Source: an uncultured Mycoplasmatota bacterium (GTDB taxonomy: Bacteria; Bacillota_I; Bacilli_A; RF39; UBA660). Taken from it: a stretch of DNA of 64,000 nucleotides. The stretch spans positions 36,836 to 100,835 of the forward strand of contig UQXO01000004.1 in the NCBI GenBank assembly GCA_900545005.1. Direction: 5' to 3'. The notes under the pieces are model-generated. The model did no database searches, was not told the origin of the DNA, and worked only from the letters and a program-made list of their open reading frames with translations. Shown here piece after piece: positions 52,621 through 61,457 of the stretch; position 1 is the stretch's first letter, and each line of letters opens with the position of its first letter. The translations under genes were made by a program, and so were the position numbers.

Positions 52621-55572
52621 TTAATTATTTTCGTTTTCTTCCATACGAACACTTACTAATTTAGATACACCTTCTTCTTGCATCGTAATCCCATACAAAG
52701 TATCCGCATATTCCATTGTTCTTTTCTTATGAGTAATAATAATAAATTGAGATTTATCTTTTCTCGTCTCTAAATACTTACCAAAGACATCAACATTAGC
52801 TTCATCCAAAGCCGCTTCTACTTCATCTAAAATAACAAATGGTACGGTCTTAACATTAAGAATGGCAAATAATAATGATATAGCCGTCAAAGTCCTTTCC
52901 CCACCAGAGAATAGGGTTATTGAACTTAATTTCTTTCCTGGAGGTTGAGCAATTATTTCTACTCCCGTTTCTAATAAATTATCTTTATCCGTAAGTTCTA
53001 AATGACCTTCACCACCTCTAAACAAGATTCTAAAGACTTTTTGAAATTCCGCATTAACTTTTTCAAAAGTTTCTTTAAATCTTTCCTTCATAATCTCATC
53101 TAAAGAAAGAATAGCGGTCTTTAATTCCTCAATTGATTTTACTAAATCATCTTGCTGCGTCGTTAAGAAAGTATATCTTTCATTTATTCTTTCAAACTCA
53201 GAAATACTACCTAAATTAACCTCTCCTAATTCTTTAATTAAACTCTTTAACTTACTTACCTGTAGTCTTGTCGTCTCAATATCAATATTTGTATCTACTT
53301 CACTTAAAGCCTTCTCATAAGTCATTGTATATTCTTCATTTAAAGTAAGTAAATAATTATCTAACTTGACATCATACTTACCTAAAGTAACTTCATTACT
53401 ATTAAATTCATTACTATACTTATTTAAGTCTTTATTCTTATTCTTAATATTTAACTCCGCTTCCGCTAAATCCTCTCTTGAAGTCTCTAACTTTTCTTTA
53501 TATTCTTTAATCGTTCTTAAAAGTGCATCCTTCTTCCCACTTAATTCATAATAATACTTTAAAATATCCTCTAATTCTTTATCAATGGTATTATTTAAAA
53601 TAGCCTCATTATTCTTAATAGTATTTTCTTTATCTTTATAGTTTTGTTCTAACTCAGTTAAACTAATACTCTTCCGATTTATTGTTTCTTTTAACTCAAT
53701 AAACTCATTATTAAGCTTATTTTTCTTAGTCTTTAAATCTTCATTGTCTTTATTTAAACCATTAATCTTAGTTTCTAAAAGATGAATACTAGTCTCTAAA
53801 TTAACTTTATTAGTCTCTAGTTTAGTTAATTCATAACGGTCTTTTAAAATGCTATTGCCATTTTTCTTAGCACCACCACTAATCGAACCACCAGCATAAG
53901 AAATATCGCCCTCTAAAGACACGACTTTATATTTATAATTAAGAAGCTTAGCAATATTATTTAAGGCATCAATATCTTTAACAACAATCGTATTTCCTAA
54001 AAGATTTTGCATAATATTACTATAAGCTTCATCAAACTTAACTAAGTTAATAGCAATATCAATAAAACCAGAACTATTCTTTAAAGTCTCTAAGACACTA
54101 GAATCTAAATACTTAGGTTTAATAATATTAAGTGGTAGAAAAGTAGCTCGCCCTAATCTTTGTTCTTTTAAATAATTAATAGCTTGTTTAACTGAAGTCT
54201 CACTATCCACTACTAAATAGTTAAGACTAGCTCCTAGGGTTGTTTCAATCGCATTCATATAAAGATCATCAAAAGTAAGTAGCTTACCAACCGTATTATA
54301 AATCCCCTTTAAACGAGGATTATTTAGAATGGATTTAACTGGTAAAGGAATATTAACTTCATTTAAGATATTATTATTTAAAATATCTATTTTATTATTA
54401 AGCTCTAACAAGTCTTTATTTTTCTTATTAAGTTCATTACTATTGGTAACATAATCTTTTCTTAAGATTAATTCCTCATTATCTAAAGAATCAATACTAG
54501 CTCTTAAATCATCTTTCTTCTTATTTAAAGTATTAATTTCTTCTTCTAAAGAATTAATATTTTTCTCTAAACTTAATACTTCTTCTTTTAAATTTAAAAC
54601 ATTATTTAAAGTTATATCATTATTACTATTTAACTTTTTGCGCTCTAAGATTAAAGTCTTCTTCGCATTAGTATCAGCAATTAAACGTTCTAAATCAACT
54701 AAATTTTGATTTAATTTATTTAAAGCTCCTTCTACTTCTAAATTACTTAATTTATTAACTTCTAGAGTAGCCGTATCTTTACTAACTTTAGCATTTAACT
54801 CTTCAATTAGACTCTTTAATTCTTCATTACGTGTTTTAAGTTTATTATATTCTAAATTTATCTTTTTGATATCATTTACTATTAAAGCAATCTCCAAAGT
54901 CTTTAAATTATCCTTGTATTCATTAAATTTCTTAGCTTTTATCGATTGAATACGTAAAGGCTCTAAAGAAGTTTCTAACTCACTAATTAAAAGATTAATT
55001 GTATTTAAGTTATCCTTAGTCTTTTCTAGTTTTCTTAACGACTCTTCTTTATGTTTCTTATACTTTAAAACTCCCGCGGCCTCTTCAATAATCACTCTTC
55101 TAGCTTCAGGCTTACTACTTACAATATCTTCAACTGTCCCTTGGGAAATTATATTATAAGCATCCCTTGAGGCCCCACTATCAATAAAAAGATCAGTAAT
55201 ATCTTTAAGTCTAACCTTCGTATTATTTAAGTAATACTCATTTTCCCCACTACGATACACTACTCTCTTAACTTCAATTTCATTAAATTCACTTTTTAAG
55301 TAATGATTCGAATTATCAATCGTTAAGGCTACGCTAGCTCTAGACATAGGACTTCTGCTCTTCGAGCCATTAAAAATAACATCACTCATCGAGCCACTAC
55401 CACGTAAACTCTTAACAGATTGTTCACCTAAAACCCATTTAACTGCATCTAAGATGTTACTTTTCCCCGAACCATTCGGTCCTACAATACAAGTAATTCC
55501 ATCCTTGATATCTAGTTCTATTTTATCAGCAAATGACTTAAACCCCACTGCTTTAATACTTTTTAAATACAT
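52621..55572 (-). CDS. smc: Chromosome segregation ATPase SMC (short arms)
   Basis: SMC compacts and segregates chromosomes with ScpA and ScpB. The start is ATG 55572 after GGGGAG. The 983-residue protein has Walker A GPNGSGKS (about 31-38), the signature LFSGGERTLTA and Walker B FVILDEVEAALDEANV, and a hinge domain around residues 415-585. Typical bacterial SMC is about 1180 residues, so the two coiled-coil arms are shorter by about 200 in total. It follows rnc directly as in Bacillus, but ftsY does not follow. Confidence 0.95.
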   Translation of the reverse strand: MYLKSIKAVGFKSFADKIELDIKDGITCIVGPNGSGKSNILDAVKWVLGEQSVKSLRGSGSMSDVIFNGSKSRSPMSRASVALTIDNSNHYLKSEFNEIEVKRVVYRSGENEYYLNNTKVRLKDITDLFIDSGASRDAYNIISQGTVEDIVSSKPEARRVIIEEAAGVLKYKKHKEESLRKLEKTKDNLNTINLLISELETSLEPLRIQSIKAKKFNEYKDNLKTLEIALIVNDIKKINLEYNKLKTRNEELKSLIEELNAKVSKDTATLEVNKLSNLEVEGALNKLNQNLVDLERLIADTNAKKTLILERKKLNSNNDITLNNVLNLKEEVLSLEKNINSLEEEINTLNKKKDDLRASIDSLDNEELILRKDYVTNSNELNKKNKDLLELNNKIDILNNNILNEVNIPLPVKSILNNPRLKGIYNTVGKLLTFDDLYMNAIETTLGASLNYLVVDSETSVKQAINYLKEQRLGRATFLPLNIIKPKYLDSSVLETLKNSSGFIDIAINLVKFDEAYSNIMQNLLGNTIVVKDIDALNNIAKLLNYKYKVVSLEGDISYAGGSISGGAKKNGNSILKDRYELTKLETNKVNLETSIHLLETKINGLNKDNEDLKTKKNKLNNEFIELKETINRKSISLTELEQNYKDKENTIKNNEAILNNTIDKELEDILKYYYELSGKKDALLRTIKEYKEKLETSREDLAEAELNIKNKNKDLNKYSNEFNSNEVTLGKYDVKLDNYLLTLNEEYTMTYEKALSEVDTNIDIETTRLQVSKLKSLIKELGEVNLGSISEFERINERYTFLTTQQDDLVKSIEELKTAILSLDEIMKERFKETFEKVNAEFQKVFRILFRGGEGHLELTDKDNLLETGVEIIAQPPGKKLSSITLFSGGERTLTAISLLFAILNVKTVPFVILDEVEAALDEANVDVFGKYLETRKDKSQFIIITHKKRTMEYADTLYGITMQEEGVSKLVSVRMEENENN

Positions 55573-55583
55573 AATACTCCCCA

Positions 55584-56237
55584 CTACTTGTTATTAGCTT
55601 TTTTACTCAAAGCATCCTTAGCGGCCATTTGCTCAGCTTCCTTTTTACTTTTGCCAATTCCTTTGCCATAAACAATATTATCAATTTTAACTTCTATCTC
55701 ATAAGTCTTATCATGAGCTGGCCCAATTTCTTTAACTAAAACATAATCTAGTGTATGTTTATTCATTTGCGTTGCCTCTTGTAAAGCACTTTTATAATCA
55801 GTTAGATAAATCTCATGTTTCTTAATATGGGGAATAACTGTTTCATAAATATAATTTTTAGCCACCTCAAAACCACATTCTAAATAAATACACCCCAAAA
55901 TAGCCTCAAAAATATCCGCAACAATAGTATCATTTATATCATGTAATTGGCCCCGACCTACTCTAATATAAGGAATATAACCAATTTCTTTAGCATAACT
56001 TGCTAAAGCACTCTCGCAAACAAAACTAGCTCGCATTTTCGACATAGCCCCTTCTTTTAAAGAAGTATTACTATATAAATATTCACTAACAATTAACTGT
56101 AAAACACTATCTCCTAAATATTCTAAACGTTCATAGGACGTAACATTATGTTCATTAGCATAACTAGTATGGGTAAGACTTGTTAAAAGTAATTCTTTAT
56201 CTTCTATATCAATATTATATTTTTCTAAAAAGTTCAT
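55584..56237 (-). CDS. rnc: Ribonuclease III
   Basis: RNase III cleaves double-stranded RNA, including rRNA precursors. The start is ATG 56237 after AGGTGAT. The 217-residue protein has the signature ERLEYLGDSVLQ, the catalytic ADIFEAILG segment and a C-terminal double-stranded RNA-binding domain ending KSKKEAEQMAAKDAL. It lies directly before smc. Confidence 0.97.
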   Translation of the reverse strand: MNFLEKYNIDIEDKELLLTSLTHTSYANEHNVTSYERLEYLGDSVLQLIVSEYLYSNTSLKEGAMSKMRASFVCESALASYAKEIGYIPYIRVGRGQLHDINDTIVADIFEAILGCIYLECGFEVAKNYIYETVIPHIKKHEIYLTDYKSALQEATQMNKHTLDYVLVKEIGPAHDKTYEIEVKIDNIVYGKGIGKSKKEAEQMAAKDALSKKANNK

Positions 56238-56298
56238 TTTTATCACCTAACTCATTATAGCAAATAAACCTAAAAAGGCCAAGAAAAATAGCTAAAAT

Positions 56299-56324
56299 TA
56301 AAAAAAGATAGAAATAAATCTATC
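56299..56324 (-). terminator. Terminator of hypothetical gene before rnc
   Basis: A 6-bp stem (56307-56312 with 56319-56324) is followed by eight mostly T residues on the minus strand. Confidence 0.75.
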
Positions 56325-56344
56325 AACTTTCTTTAATACTCACT

Positions 56345-56833
56345 TTATTTTTCACGATTTTGTTCTTCACGATTTTTACGCACCATATTTCTTATTAAAG
56401 ATATTGCATCATTTGATGATGTTTTAGTAGGTACACACCCAAATAAATGAGATAGCTCTAAAACATATTCTTTATTTTTTGATACTTCTGTTTCAATGTC
56501 AGCAGCACCTTTTTCAATCAATGCTTCAGCCATTTTGGGACTGTTTAACTTTGCAAACGCTATAATTGGAACATTACCTATTCTGGCATTCATAACTTTT
56601 GGATCATTTCCAAACCAAACCAAATGTCCATTAATATTGTCATCTTTGTAACCAATTACAAAATTTGCAAGCATAAGTGCCTTTTCTTCTTGAGAACTAA
56701 CTTTAACAGTTTTTTCCGTGAAATAAACACTATCCCATGCTATAGCCTGTGCTATGCTTTGATATTTTGGACCTTGTATATAGTCAATTACATCTCCTAA
56801 ACTAAAATTTAATATTTCCTTATCGTAATTCAT
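56345..56833 (-). CDS. Hypothetical protein, ankyrin-like segment
   Basis: The start is ATG 56833 after AAGGGGG, giving 162 residues. I do not recognise the family. A segment (GNVPIIAFAKLNSPKMAEAL then IEKGAADIE) resembles one ankyrin repeat. It has its own consensus promoter and terminator, so it is a single-gene unit, and its codon use differs from the neighbours, which may mean transfer. No partner gene is nearby. Confidence 0.7.
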   Translation of the reverse strand: MNYDKEILNFSLGDVIDYIQGPKYQSIAQAIAWDSVYFTEKTVKVSSQEEKALMLANFVIGYKDDNINGHLVWFGNDPKVMNARIGNVPIIAFAKLNSPKMAEALIEKGAADIETEVSKNKEYVLELSHLFGCVPTKTSSNDAISLIRNMVRKNREEQNREK

Positions 56834-56867
56834 AATAAATCCCCCTTCGAAATATTTATTGTTGCTT

Positions 56868-56896
56868 ATATTACCGCAAAGTTTACTTGCTGTCAA
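56868..56896 (-). promoter_or_regulatory. Sigma-A promoter of ankyrin-like gene
   Basis: TTGACA (56891-56896), 17 bases, TAATAT (56868-56873): an exact -35 with a near-consensus -10, 35 bases before the start codon. Confidence 0.84.
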
Positions 56897-56972
56897 GTAA
56901 AATAGATTAATCAATTTGGATAACTATATTTACTAAATTTTAAAATTATAGTAAAATGAGTTTGGTGATGAT

Positions 56973-57200
56973 ATGAAATACTTAATTTTAAAACTTATTA
57001 CTATCTATCAAGCCATACCCATAAGCACCCATAGCCAGTGTCGCTTTTATCCCACATGTTCTAATTATATGAAAGAAGCTATTACTAAATATGGATTACT
57101 TATTGGTTTAAAGCTAGGTATGAAAAGATTACTTAAGTGTCATCCATATGGAAAATTTGGCTATGACCCCGTTCCCATATTAAATAATGATAATAACTAA
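56973..57200 (+). CDS. yidD: Membrane protein insertion efficiency factor YidD
   Basis: The 75-residue protein has the YidD blocks CRFYPTCSNYMKEAI and RLLKCHPYG followed by GYDPVP. YidD assists YidC-dependent insertion at the inner face of the membrane. It usually lies between rnpA and yidC; here it is alone. GGTGAT precedes the ATG. Confidence 0.95.
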   Translation: MKYLILKLITIYQAIPISTHSQCRFYPTCSNYMKEAITKYGLLIGLKLGMKRLLKCHPYGKFGYDPVPILNNDNN

Positions 57201-57229
57201 TAAGAATTATTATATACAAAGGAGAAAAA

Positions 57230-58096
57230 ATGAAAAAACATAAAAACTTATTAAAAATAATTTGCTTACTATTAGGACTTTTTAGTCTTTCTGGTTGCTT
57301 TAAAAGAGATGATATGGAAGATATTAGTATCGTTGTTAGTACCTATCCCCTCGAATATATTGTTAAAAGCTTATATGGAACTTATTCTAATATAACTAGT
57401 ATTTACCCAAGTGGAATTGATATTAATAACTACGAACTAACAGATAAACAGATTAGTGATTATGCTAAGAGTACCCTTTTTGTTTATAATGGCCTTAGTG
57501 ATGAAAAAAATATAGCTAGAAGCTTTTTAAATCAAAATAAAAACATGAAAATTATCGATGTTAGTTACGGCTTAAATATTGAATATGGTAAAACTCCGGA
57601 AGAATTATGGCTAAGTCCCAATAACTATTTAATGTTAGCGACCACTGCTAAAAATAATTTAAGTGATTTTATTAATAGTAAGTACATCAAACAAGCTATT
57701 GCTACTAATTATGCCAAACTTCAAGAAGATTTATCATTAATGGATGCTAACCTAAGAAGTATCGGAGCTGCTAGTAAAAAGCCTGTTATTACTACTACTA
57801 ATACTTTAAAATATTTAGAAAATTATGGCTTTACGGTTATTTCTTTAGAAGATGGTAAAAACTTTACGACCGAATTAAAAAATAATTTTAAAAATGGTAC
57901 TTATAGTAAAGTATTTATTAAAAGTGATGAATCTAGTGATACCATTAATCAATTAGTTAATAATTATAAAGCTTCTACTATTAAAGTTAATATGATGGAC
58001 ACTCTAAGTAGTGAAGAACGCACTAATAACGATGATTACTTATCAATTATGAATGAATACTTAAGAAATTTAAGAGAAGCTACTTCTAGTGAATAA
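57230..58096 (+). CDS. ZnuA-like substrate-binding lipoprotein without metal ligands
   Basis: The 288-residue protein has a lipobox (LSGC) and the TroA/ZnuA-type metal-binding lipoprotein fold: VVSTYPLEYIVKSLYG, YPSGIDINNYELT and LWLSPNNYLMLA. The usual His ligands (PHxYEPT, DPHxWLDP and the H of the third site) are Asn or other residues here, and the mature protein has no His at all. Zinc or manganese binding is thus doubtful, and no ABC permease or ATPase lies next to it. It begins 29 bases after yidD, and AAAGGAG precedes the ATG. Confidence 0.85.
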   Translation: MKKHKNLLKIICLLLGLFSLSGCFKRDDMEDISIVVSTYPLEYIVKSLYGTYSNITSIYPSGIDINNYELTDKQISDYAKSTLFVYNGLSDEKNIARSFLNQNKNMKIIDVSYGLNIEYGKTPEELWLSPNNYLMLATTAKNNLSDFINSKYIKQAIATNYAKLQEDLSLMDANLRSIGAASKKPVITTTNTLKYLENYGFTVISLEDGKNFTTELKNNFKNGTYSKVFIKSDESSDTINQLVNNYKASTIKVNMMDTLSSEERTNNDDYLSIMNEYLRNLREATSSE

Positions 58097-58098
58097 TT

Positions 58099-58128
58099 CT
58101 GTCTAATATTTAGACAGTTTTTTCTTTC
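58099..58128 (+). terminator. Terminator of the ZnuA-like gene
   Basis: An 8-bp stem (58099-58106 with 58110-58117) with a 3-base loop and six T residues. Confidence 0.88.
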
Positions 58129-58186
58129 CTAAGCCTTTCCATACCCCTAAATTTATTAAAAATTAACGAAAAAAGCCAATTTCTTA

Positions 58187-58215
58187 TTGACTTCAGTTTC
58201 TAATTTTAGTAAACT
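58187..58215 (+). promoter_or_regulatory. Promoter of tRNA-Ser
   Basis: TTGACT (58187-58192), 17 bases, TAAACT (58210-58215). Transcription would start about 8 bases before the tRNA. Confidence 0.7.
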
Positions 58216-58229
58216 GATATTGTTGGTAT

Positions 58230-58320
58230 GGAGTAGTACTCAAGAGGCTGAAGAGGCGCCCCTGCTAAGGGTGTAGACCGGGTAACTGGTGCGAGAGTTC
58301 AAATCTCTCCTGCTCCGCCA
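58230..58320 (+). tRNA. tRNA-Ser (anticodon GCT)
   Basis: The 91-base gene folds as a class II tRNA: acceptor GGAGTAG with CTGCTCC, a long variable arm (GACCGGGTAACTGGT), TTCAAAT in the T loop and encoded CCA. The anticodon stem CGCCC/GGGTG holds the loop CTGCTAA, giving anticodon GCT, which reads AGC and AGT. It has a promoter before it and a terminator after it. Confidence 0.96.
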
Positions 58321-58334
58321 TTAAAAAGATATTT

Positions 58335-58362
58335 ACGTTAGATTAACTTCTAACGTTTTTTT
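58335..58362 (+). terminator. Terminator of tRNA-Ser
   Basis: An 8-bp stem (58335-58342 with 58349-58356) with a 6-base loop and six T residues, 15 bases after the CCA. Confidence 0.88.
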
Positions 58363-58396
58363 GTGCGATAATTTATAATAACAAGTGCAAAAAAAG

Positions 58397-58621
58397 TTAC
58401 CTAATCTTAATGTGACCACCAATAGTATTTTCATATTCATTTAAAAAATCTTTTAAAAGATAGTTATCTTTCTTATAAGAATTAACTTTCAAAATAACAT
58501 CATCAATATTATAATCACGGACTATTTTAAAGACTCTACTCTTTAATTTATTCATATTATATTCATTGATTTCTTCTTCCAGATTAATATAAAGCGTATT
58601 ATTATTATAAAATATATTCAT
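58397..58621 (-). CDS. Small hypothetical protein, STAS-like pattern
   Basis: The 74-residue protein has the opening NTLYINLEEEINEYNMNKLK and later DDVILKVNSYKKDN, which recall the strand-helix-strand pattern of STAS (SpoIIAA-type) anti-sigma antagonists, without a visible phosphorylatable Ser. The match is weak. GGTGAT precedes the ATG. It is convergent with tRNA-Ser and divergent from murT. Confidence 0.6.
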   Translation of the reverse strand: MNIFYNNNTLYINLEEEINEYNMNKLKSRVFKIVRDYNIDDVILKVNSYKKDNYLLKDFLNEYENTIGGHIKIR

Positions 58622-58739
58622 ATTATCACCATCTTTAATATAGCAAAATTCCTAAAATAATTATATAAATTCGACAAAACCTCTTAAAATCTCTTTTATT
58701 CTAAGCATTTTATAGTATAATGAACCTAAGGTGATGAAA

Positions 58740-60080
58740 ATGAAAGTATTTTTAGCAGTTTTAATCAATAAGTTTATAACATTTGGCTGTAAATTATTCG
58801 GTAGAAATGGTTCCCAACTACCAGGAAGTTATGTCTTAAAATTCTTTGGCGATGATATTATCAGTGAAGTTAATTTTCCCAAGACTGTCATAGCGGTAAC
58901 TGGTTCTTCCGGAAAAGGAACAACCTGCAGTCTAATTAAACATATCTTAATCGATGCCGGCTATTCAGTTGCCCTAAATGAATCTGGCTCAAATGGTATT
59001 ATTGGGGCTACTACTCTAATATTTAATAATACTAAATTAAATGGTAATTTTAAAAAGGATGTCTTACTCTTAGAATGTGATGAACGCCATTTGAAGCTTA
59101 TATTTCATAAGAAAAAACCAACTCACTTAGTAATTACCAATTTAACTAGAGATCAACCCGCTAGAAATGGTACCCCTGAGATTGTTTTCAATGATATAAA
59201 GAAAGCTATTGATGACTCCGTTCATCTTATAATCAATGCTGATGACCCGTTAGTTAGTCGTTTAAAGCTTACTCATCAAGGAAAAATAACTACTTATGGT
59301 CTTGATAAAACCAAATATAGTTATAAGAAGCCAACTTTAAATAATGTAGATTTTGCTTACTGTCCTAAGTGTCATCAAAAGCTAGAATATTCCTACTACC
59401 ATTATGGTCATTTAGGAGATTATAAATGTCCAAGATGTGATTTTTATCGTGGCACCCCTGATTTCTTAGCTACTAATATTAATCTAGAAAAGCAAACAAT
59501 TATGATTAATAACGAAAAAATTAATCTTAACAAGAACGCTTTGTATACAGCTTATGCTACCACAGCGGCCTACGCCTTAGCTAAGACTCTTAATATTCGT
59601 GATGATAAAATACTTTATGCCTTAAATACCGATGTCTTAACATCTAAACGTGGAAAAACTCTTTATATTGATAGCCGTCCTATTATGATGTTAGAAACCA
59701 AGAACGAAAACAATTTAAGTTACTATCAAAGTTGTGAATATATTAAAGAACAAAAAGGACTTAAGACAGTAATCTTAGGTTTTGAAAACGTTTCTCGTCG
59801 TTATAAAGAAAATGATCTATCTTGGCTATATGATGTTGATTTTGAGTTATTAAATGATTCTAACATTGATAAAATTTTTTGTATAGGTCGTTTCCGTTAT
59901 GACGTTAAAACCCGCCTTGAATATGCTGGTATTCCTGATGACAAATTGGTCTTAGTAGACGATTTAAATAATCTTTTAAATCTAGTAAAAGAAAAGTCAA
60001 CTGGTAATATTTATACTATGGTTTGCTTTGATATGACTGCTATTATTAAGAATATGATTGAAGGAGAAGAAAATGATTAA
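58740..60080 (+). CDS. murT: Lipid II isoglutaminyl synthase subunit MurT
   Basis: MurT with GatD amidates D-Glu of lipid II to D-isoglutamine. The 446-residue protein has the Mur ligase ATP-binding VTGSSGKGTT, a Cys4 zinc-ribbon insert (CPKC with CPRC) and the DUF1727 C-terminal domain with LSWLYDVDFE and YAGIPDDKL. The start chosen is ATG 58740, five bases after the AAGGTGAT ribosome site. The typical NPAG and DGxDxSW blocks of the C-terminal domain are altered (NENN, ENDLSW). It is coupled to gatD by an 8-base overlap. Confidence 0.92.
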   Translation: MKVFLAVLINKFITFGCKLFGRNGSQLPGSYVLKFFGDDIISEVNFPKTVIAVTGSSGKGTTCSLIKHILIDAGYSVALNESGSNGIIGATTLIFNNTKLNGNFKKDVLLLECDERHLKLIFHKKKPTHLVITNLTRDQPARNGTPEIVFNDIKKAIDDSVHLIINADDPLVSRLKLTHQGKITTYGLDKTKYSYKKPTLNNVDFAYCPKCHQKLEYSYYHYGHLGDYKCPRCDFYRGTPDFLATNINLEKQTIMINNEKINLNKNALYTAYATTAAYALAKTLNIRDDKILYALNTDVLTSKRGKTLYIDSRPIMMLETKNENNLSYYQSCEYIKEQKGLKTVILGFENVSRRYKENDLSWLYDVDFELLNDSNIDKIFCIGRFRYDVKTRLEYAGIPDDKLVLVDDLNNLLNLVKEKSTGNIYTMVCFDMTAIIKNMIEGEEND

Positions 60081-60753
60081 AATACTACATCTTTACTATG
60101 ATATTATGAACATGTATGGAGAATCAGCTAATATTAGAGCCTTAAAAAAAGCCCTTGACTTTGAGGGTGTTACTTATAAGATAGATTGTAAATCTTTATA
60201 TGATGAGATTAATATTATGAGTTATGATTTTATTTATATTGGTACCGGTCTTGATGAATCTTATCCCCTAGTTTTAGAAGACTTAAAAAGATATAAAGAT
60301 GATTTAAAGAAATATATTGATGCTAAAAAGTTTATCCTAGTAACAGGTAATGCTCTAGATTTATTTAGTGATTTAAAGATATTAAATTTTAAAAGTGTTA
60401 AAGAAGATTTTCGTATTATTGGTGAACAAGTATATACTACTTTCTTAATTAAAAACTACGTAATAGGATTTCAAAATCGTGATACCGTAATTAAAAGTAC
60501 AAGTGAAGTTCCTTTGTTTAAAGTAACAACTGGGACTGGGTATACTCCTAATAACAGCAATGAAGGCATTAGAAAAAATAACTTCTATGGTACATATCTT
60601 CTAGGACCTCTTCTTATTCGTAACCCTTACATGTTAGAATATTTCATCAAAGAACTATTAAAATCTAAAAATTTAAAGTATAAAAAAATGCCTCATGACA
60701 CTGCTTATCTAGCCTATGAAGCCTATTTAAAAAACTTTATTAACAAAGACTAA
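60073..60753 (+). CDS. gatD: GatD-like amidotransferase partner, glutaminase site lost
   Basis: The protein (226 residues; ATG 60073 after GAAGGAG) has the GatD fold: LYYDIMNMYGESANIRAL and YIGTGLDES. Class I amidotransferases of this type need a nucleophile Cys in xCGGxQLLG and a His in TYxHGPLL. Here these read VTGNALDLF (residues 90-98) and TYLLGPLL (174-181), so both are missing, and the only Cys is near residue 39. The protein probably lacks glutaminase activity. It remains fused in operon with murT. Confidence 0.85.
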   Translation: MIKILHLYYDIMNMYGESANIRALKKALDFEGVTYKIDCKSLYDEINIMSYDFIYIGTGLDESYPLVLEDLKRYKDDLKKYIDAKKFILVTGNALDLFSDLKILNFKSVKEDFRIIGEQVYTTFLIKNYVIGFQNRDTVIKSTSEVPLFKVTTGTGYTPNNSNEGIRKNNFYGTYLLGPLLIRNPYMLEYFIKELLKSKNLKYKKMPHDTAYLAYEAYLKNFINKD

Positions 60754-60778
60754 AGGTTAAATTCCTCTAGTCTTTTTT
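60745..60778. terminator. Bidirectional terminator after gatD
   Basis: An 8-bp perfect stem (60745-60752 with 60768-60775) with a T-run on the plus side. The stop codons of gatD and the convergent gene both lie in it. Confidence 0.78.
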
Positions 60779-61089
60779 AAATTCTTTAGTCTAAGTTCTC
60801 TTCCATTAGGTTCCTTAGGACCTAAAAAGTCATCAAAAGTCTCACTATCAAGATAATAATCATCAAAATAATCCTCAACAGTATCTAAAGAACTAGTTTG
60901 GGCTTTAAACTGGGCTAAAGCCTTTAATCTTTCAATAATATAATAGTAACTGCTACTTAAGACATCATCCGGCCAATTAGCAATCTGAGCCATATCTACT
61001 CTTCTTGTTAAATTTCTATTTGCCAGTGGTAATTCACTCCGATATCGATAAATAACCTTAATCATTTCATCCCTATCATTTTCCGTCAT
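60757..61089 (-). CDS. Hypothetical soluble protein
   Basis: The start is ATG 61089 after AGGTGAGG, giving 110 residues. I do not recognise it. It is helical, with an acidic Tyr/Asp-rich middle (VEDYFDDYYLDSETFDDF) and a basic end. It is the last gene of a minus-strand run headed by spoIIP, so it may have a sporulation or envelope link. Confidence 0.7.
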   Translation of the reverse strand: MTENDRDEMIKVIYRYRSELPLANRNLTRRVDMAQIANWPDDVLSSSYYYIIERLKALAQFKAQTSSLDTVEDYFDDYYLDSETFDDFLGPKEPNGRELRLKNLKKTRGI

Positions 61090-61138
61090 AATCCTCACCT
61101 ACTACTCTTAAGATAACATAAAATTCATAACTTAGCAA

Positions 61139-61456
61139 TTAGAAAAGACTACCAAGTAAGTTAAAAAAGCCATCTAAACCCCCATCCATGAACTTATCAA
61201 GACTACTACCAATTTTACTCCCAAACCTAGAGACACTAGAAGAATAATCAACATAATCATCAGTTAAATAATCTTTTAAATCTACGCTTTTCCCTTCCTT
61301 GACATCATTTTCAAACTCTTCTAATTTTTCCTCCGTAATAGTAGCTTTTCTTCCCATTTTAACATCATAATAACCAGATTCCAACGCAATATATAAAGCC
61401 ATAAATATAAGAAAAAAGACTAATAATAATTTTAAGAAAGGATTAGATTTCTTCAT
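61139..61456 (-). CDS. Small bitopic membrane protein near spoIIP
   Basis: The 105-residue protein has one N-terminal membrane helix (about 8-25) and an acidic extracellular tail with a Gly/Ser-rich hydrophobic end (MDGGLDGFFNLLGSLF). It lies one base after spoIIP on the same strand, so it is probably part of that operon. I do not recognise a family. Confidence 0.7.
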   Translation of the reverse strand: MKKSNPFLKLLLVFFLIFMALYIALESGYYDVKMGRKATITEEKLEEFENDVKEGKSVDLKDYLTDDYVDYSSSVSRFGSKIGSSLDKFMDGGLDGFFNLLGSLF

Positions 61457-61457
61457 A

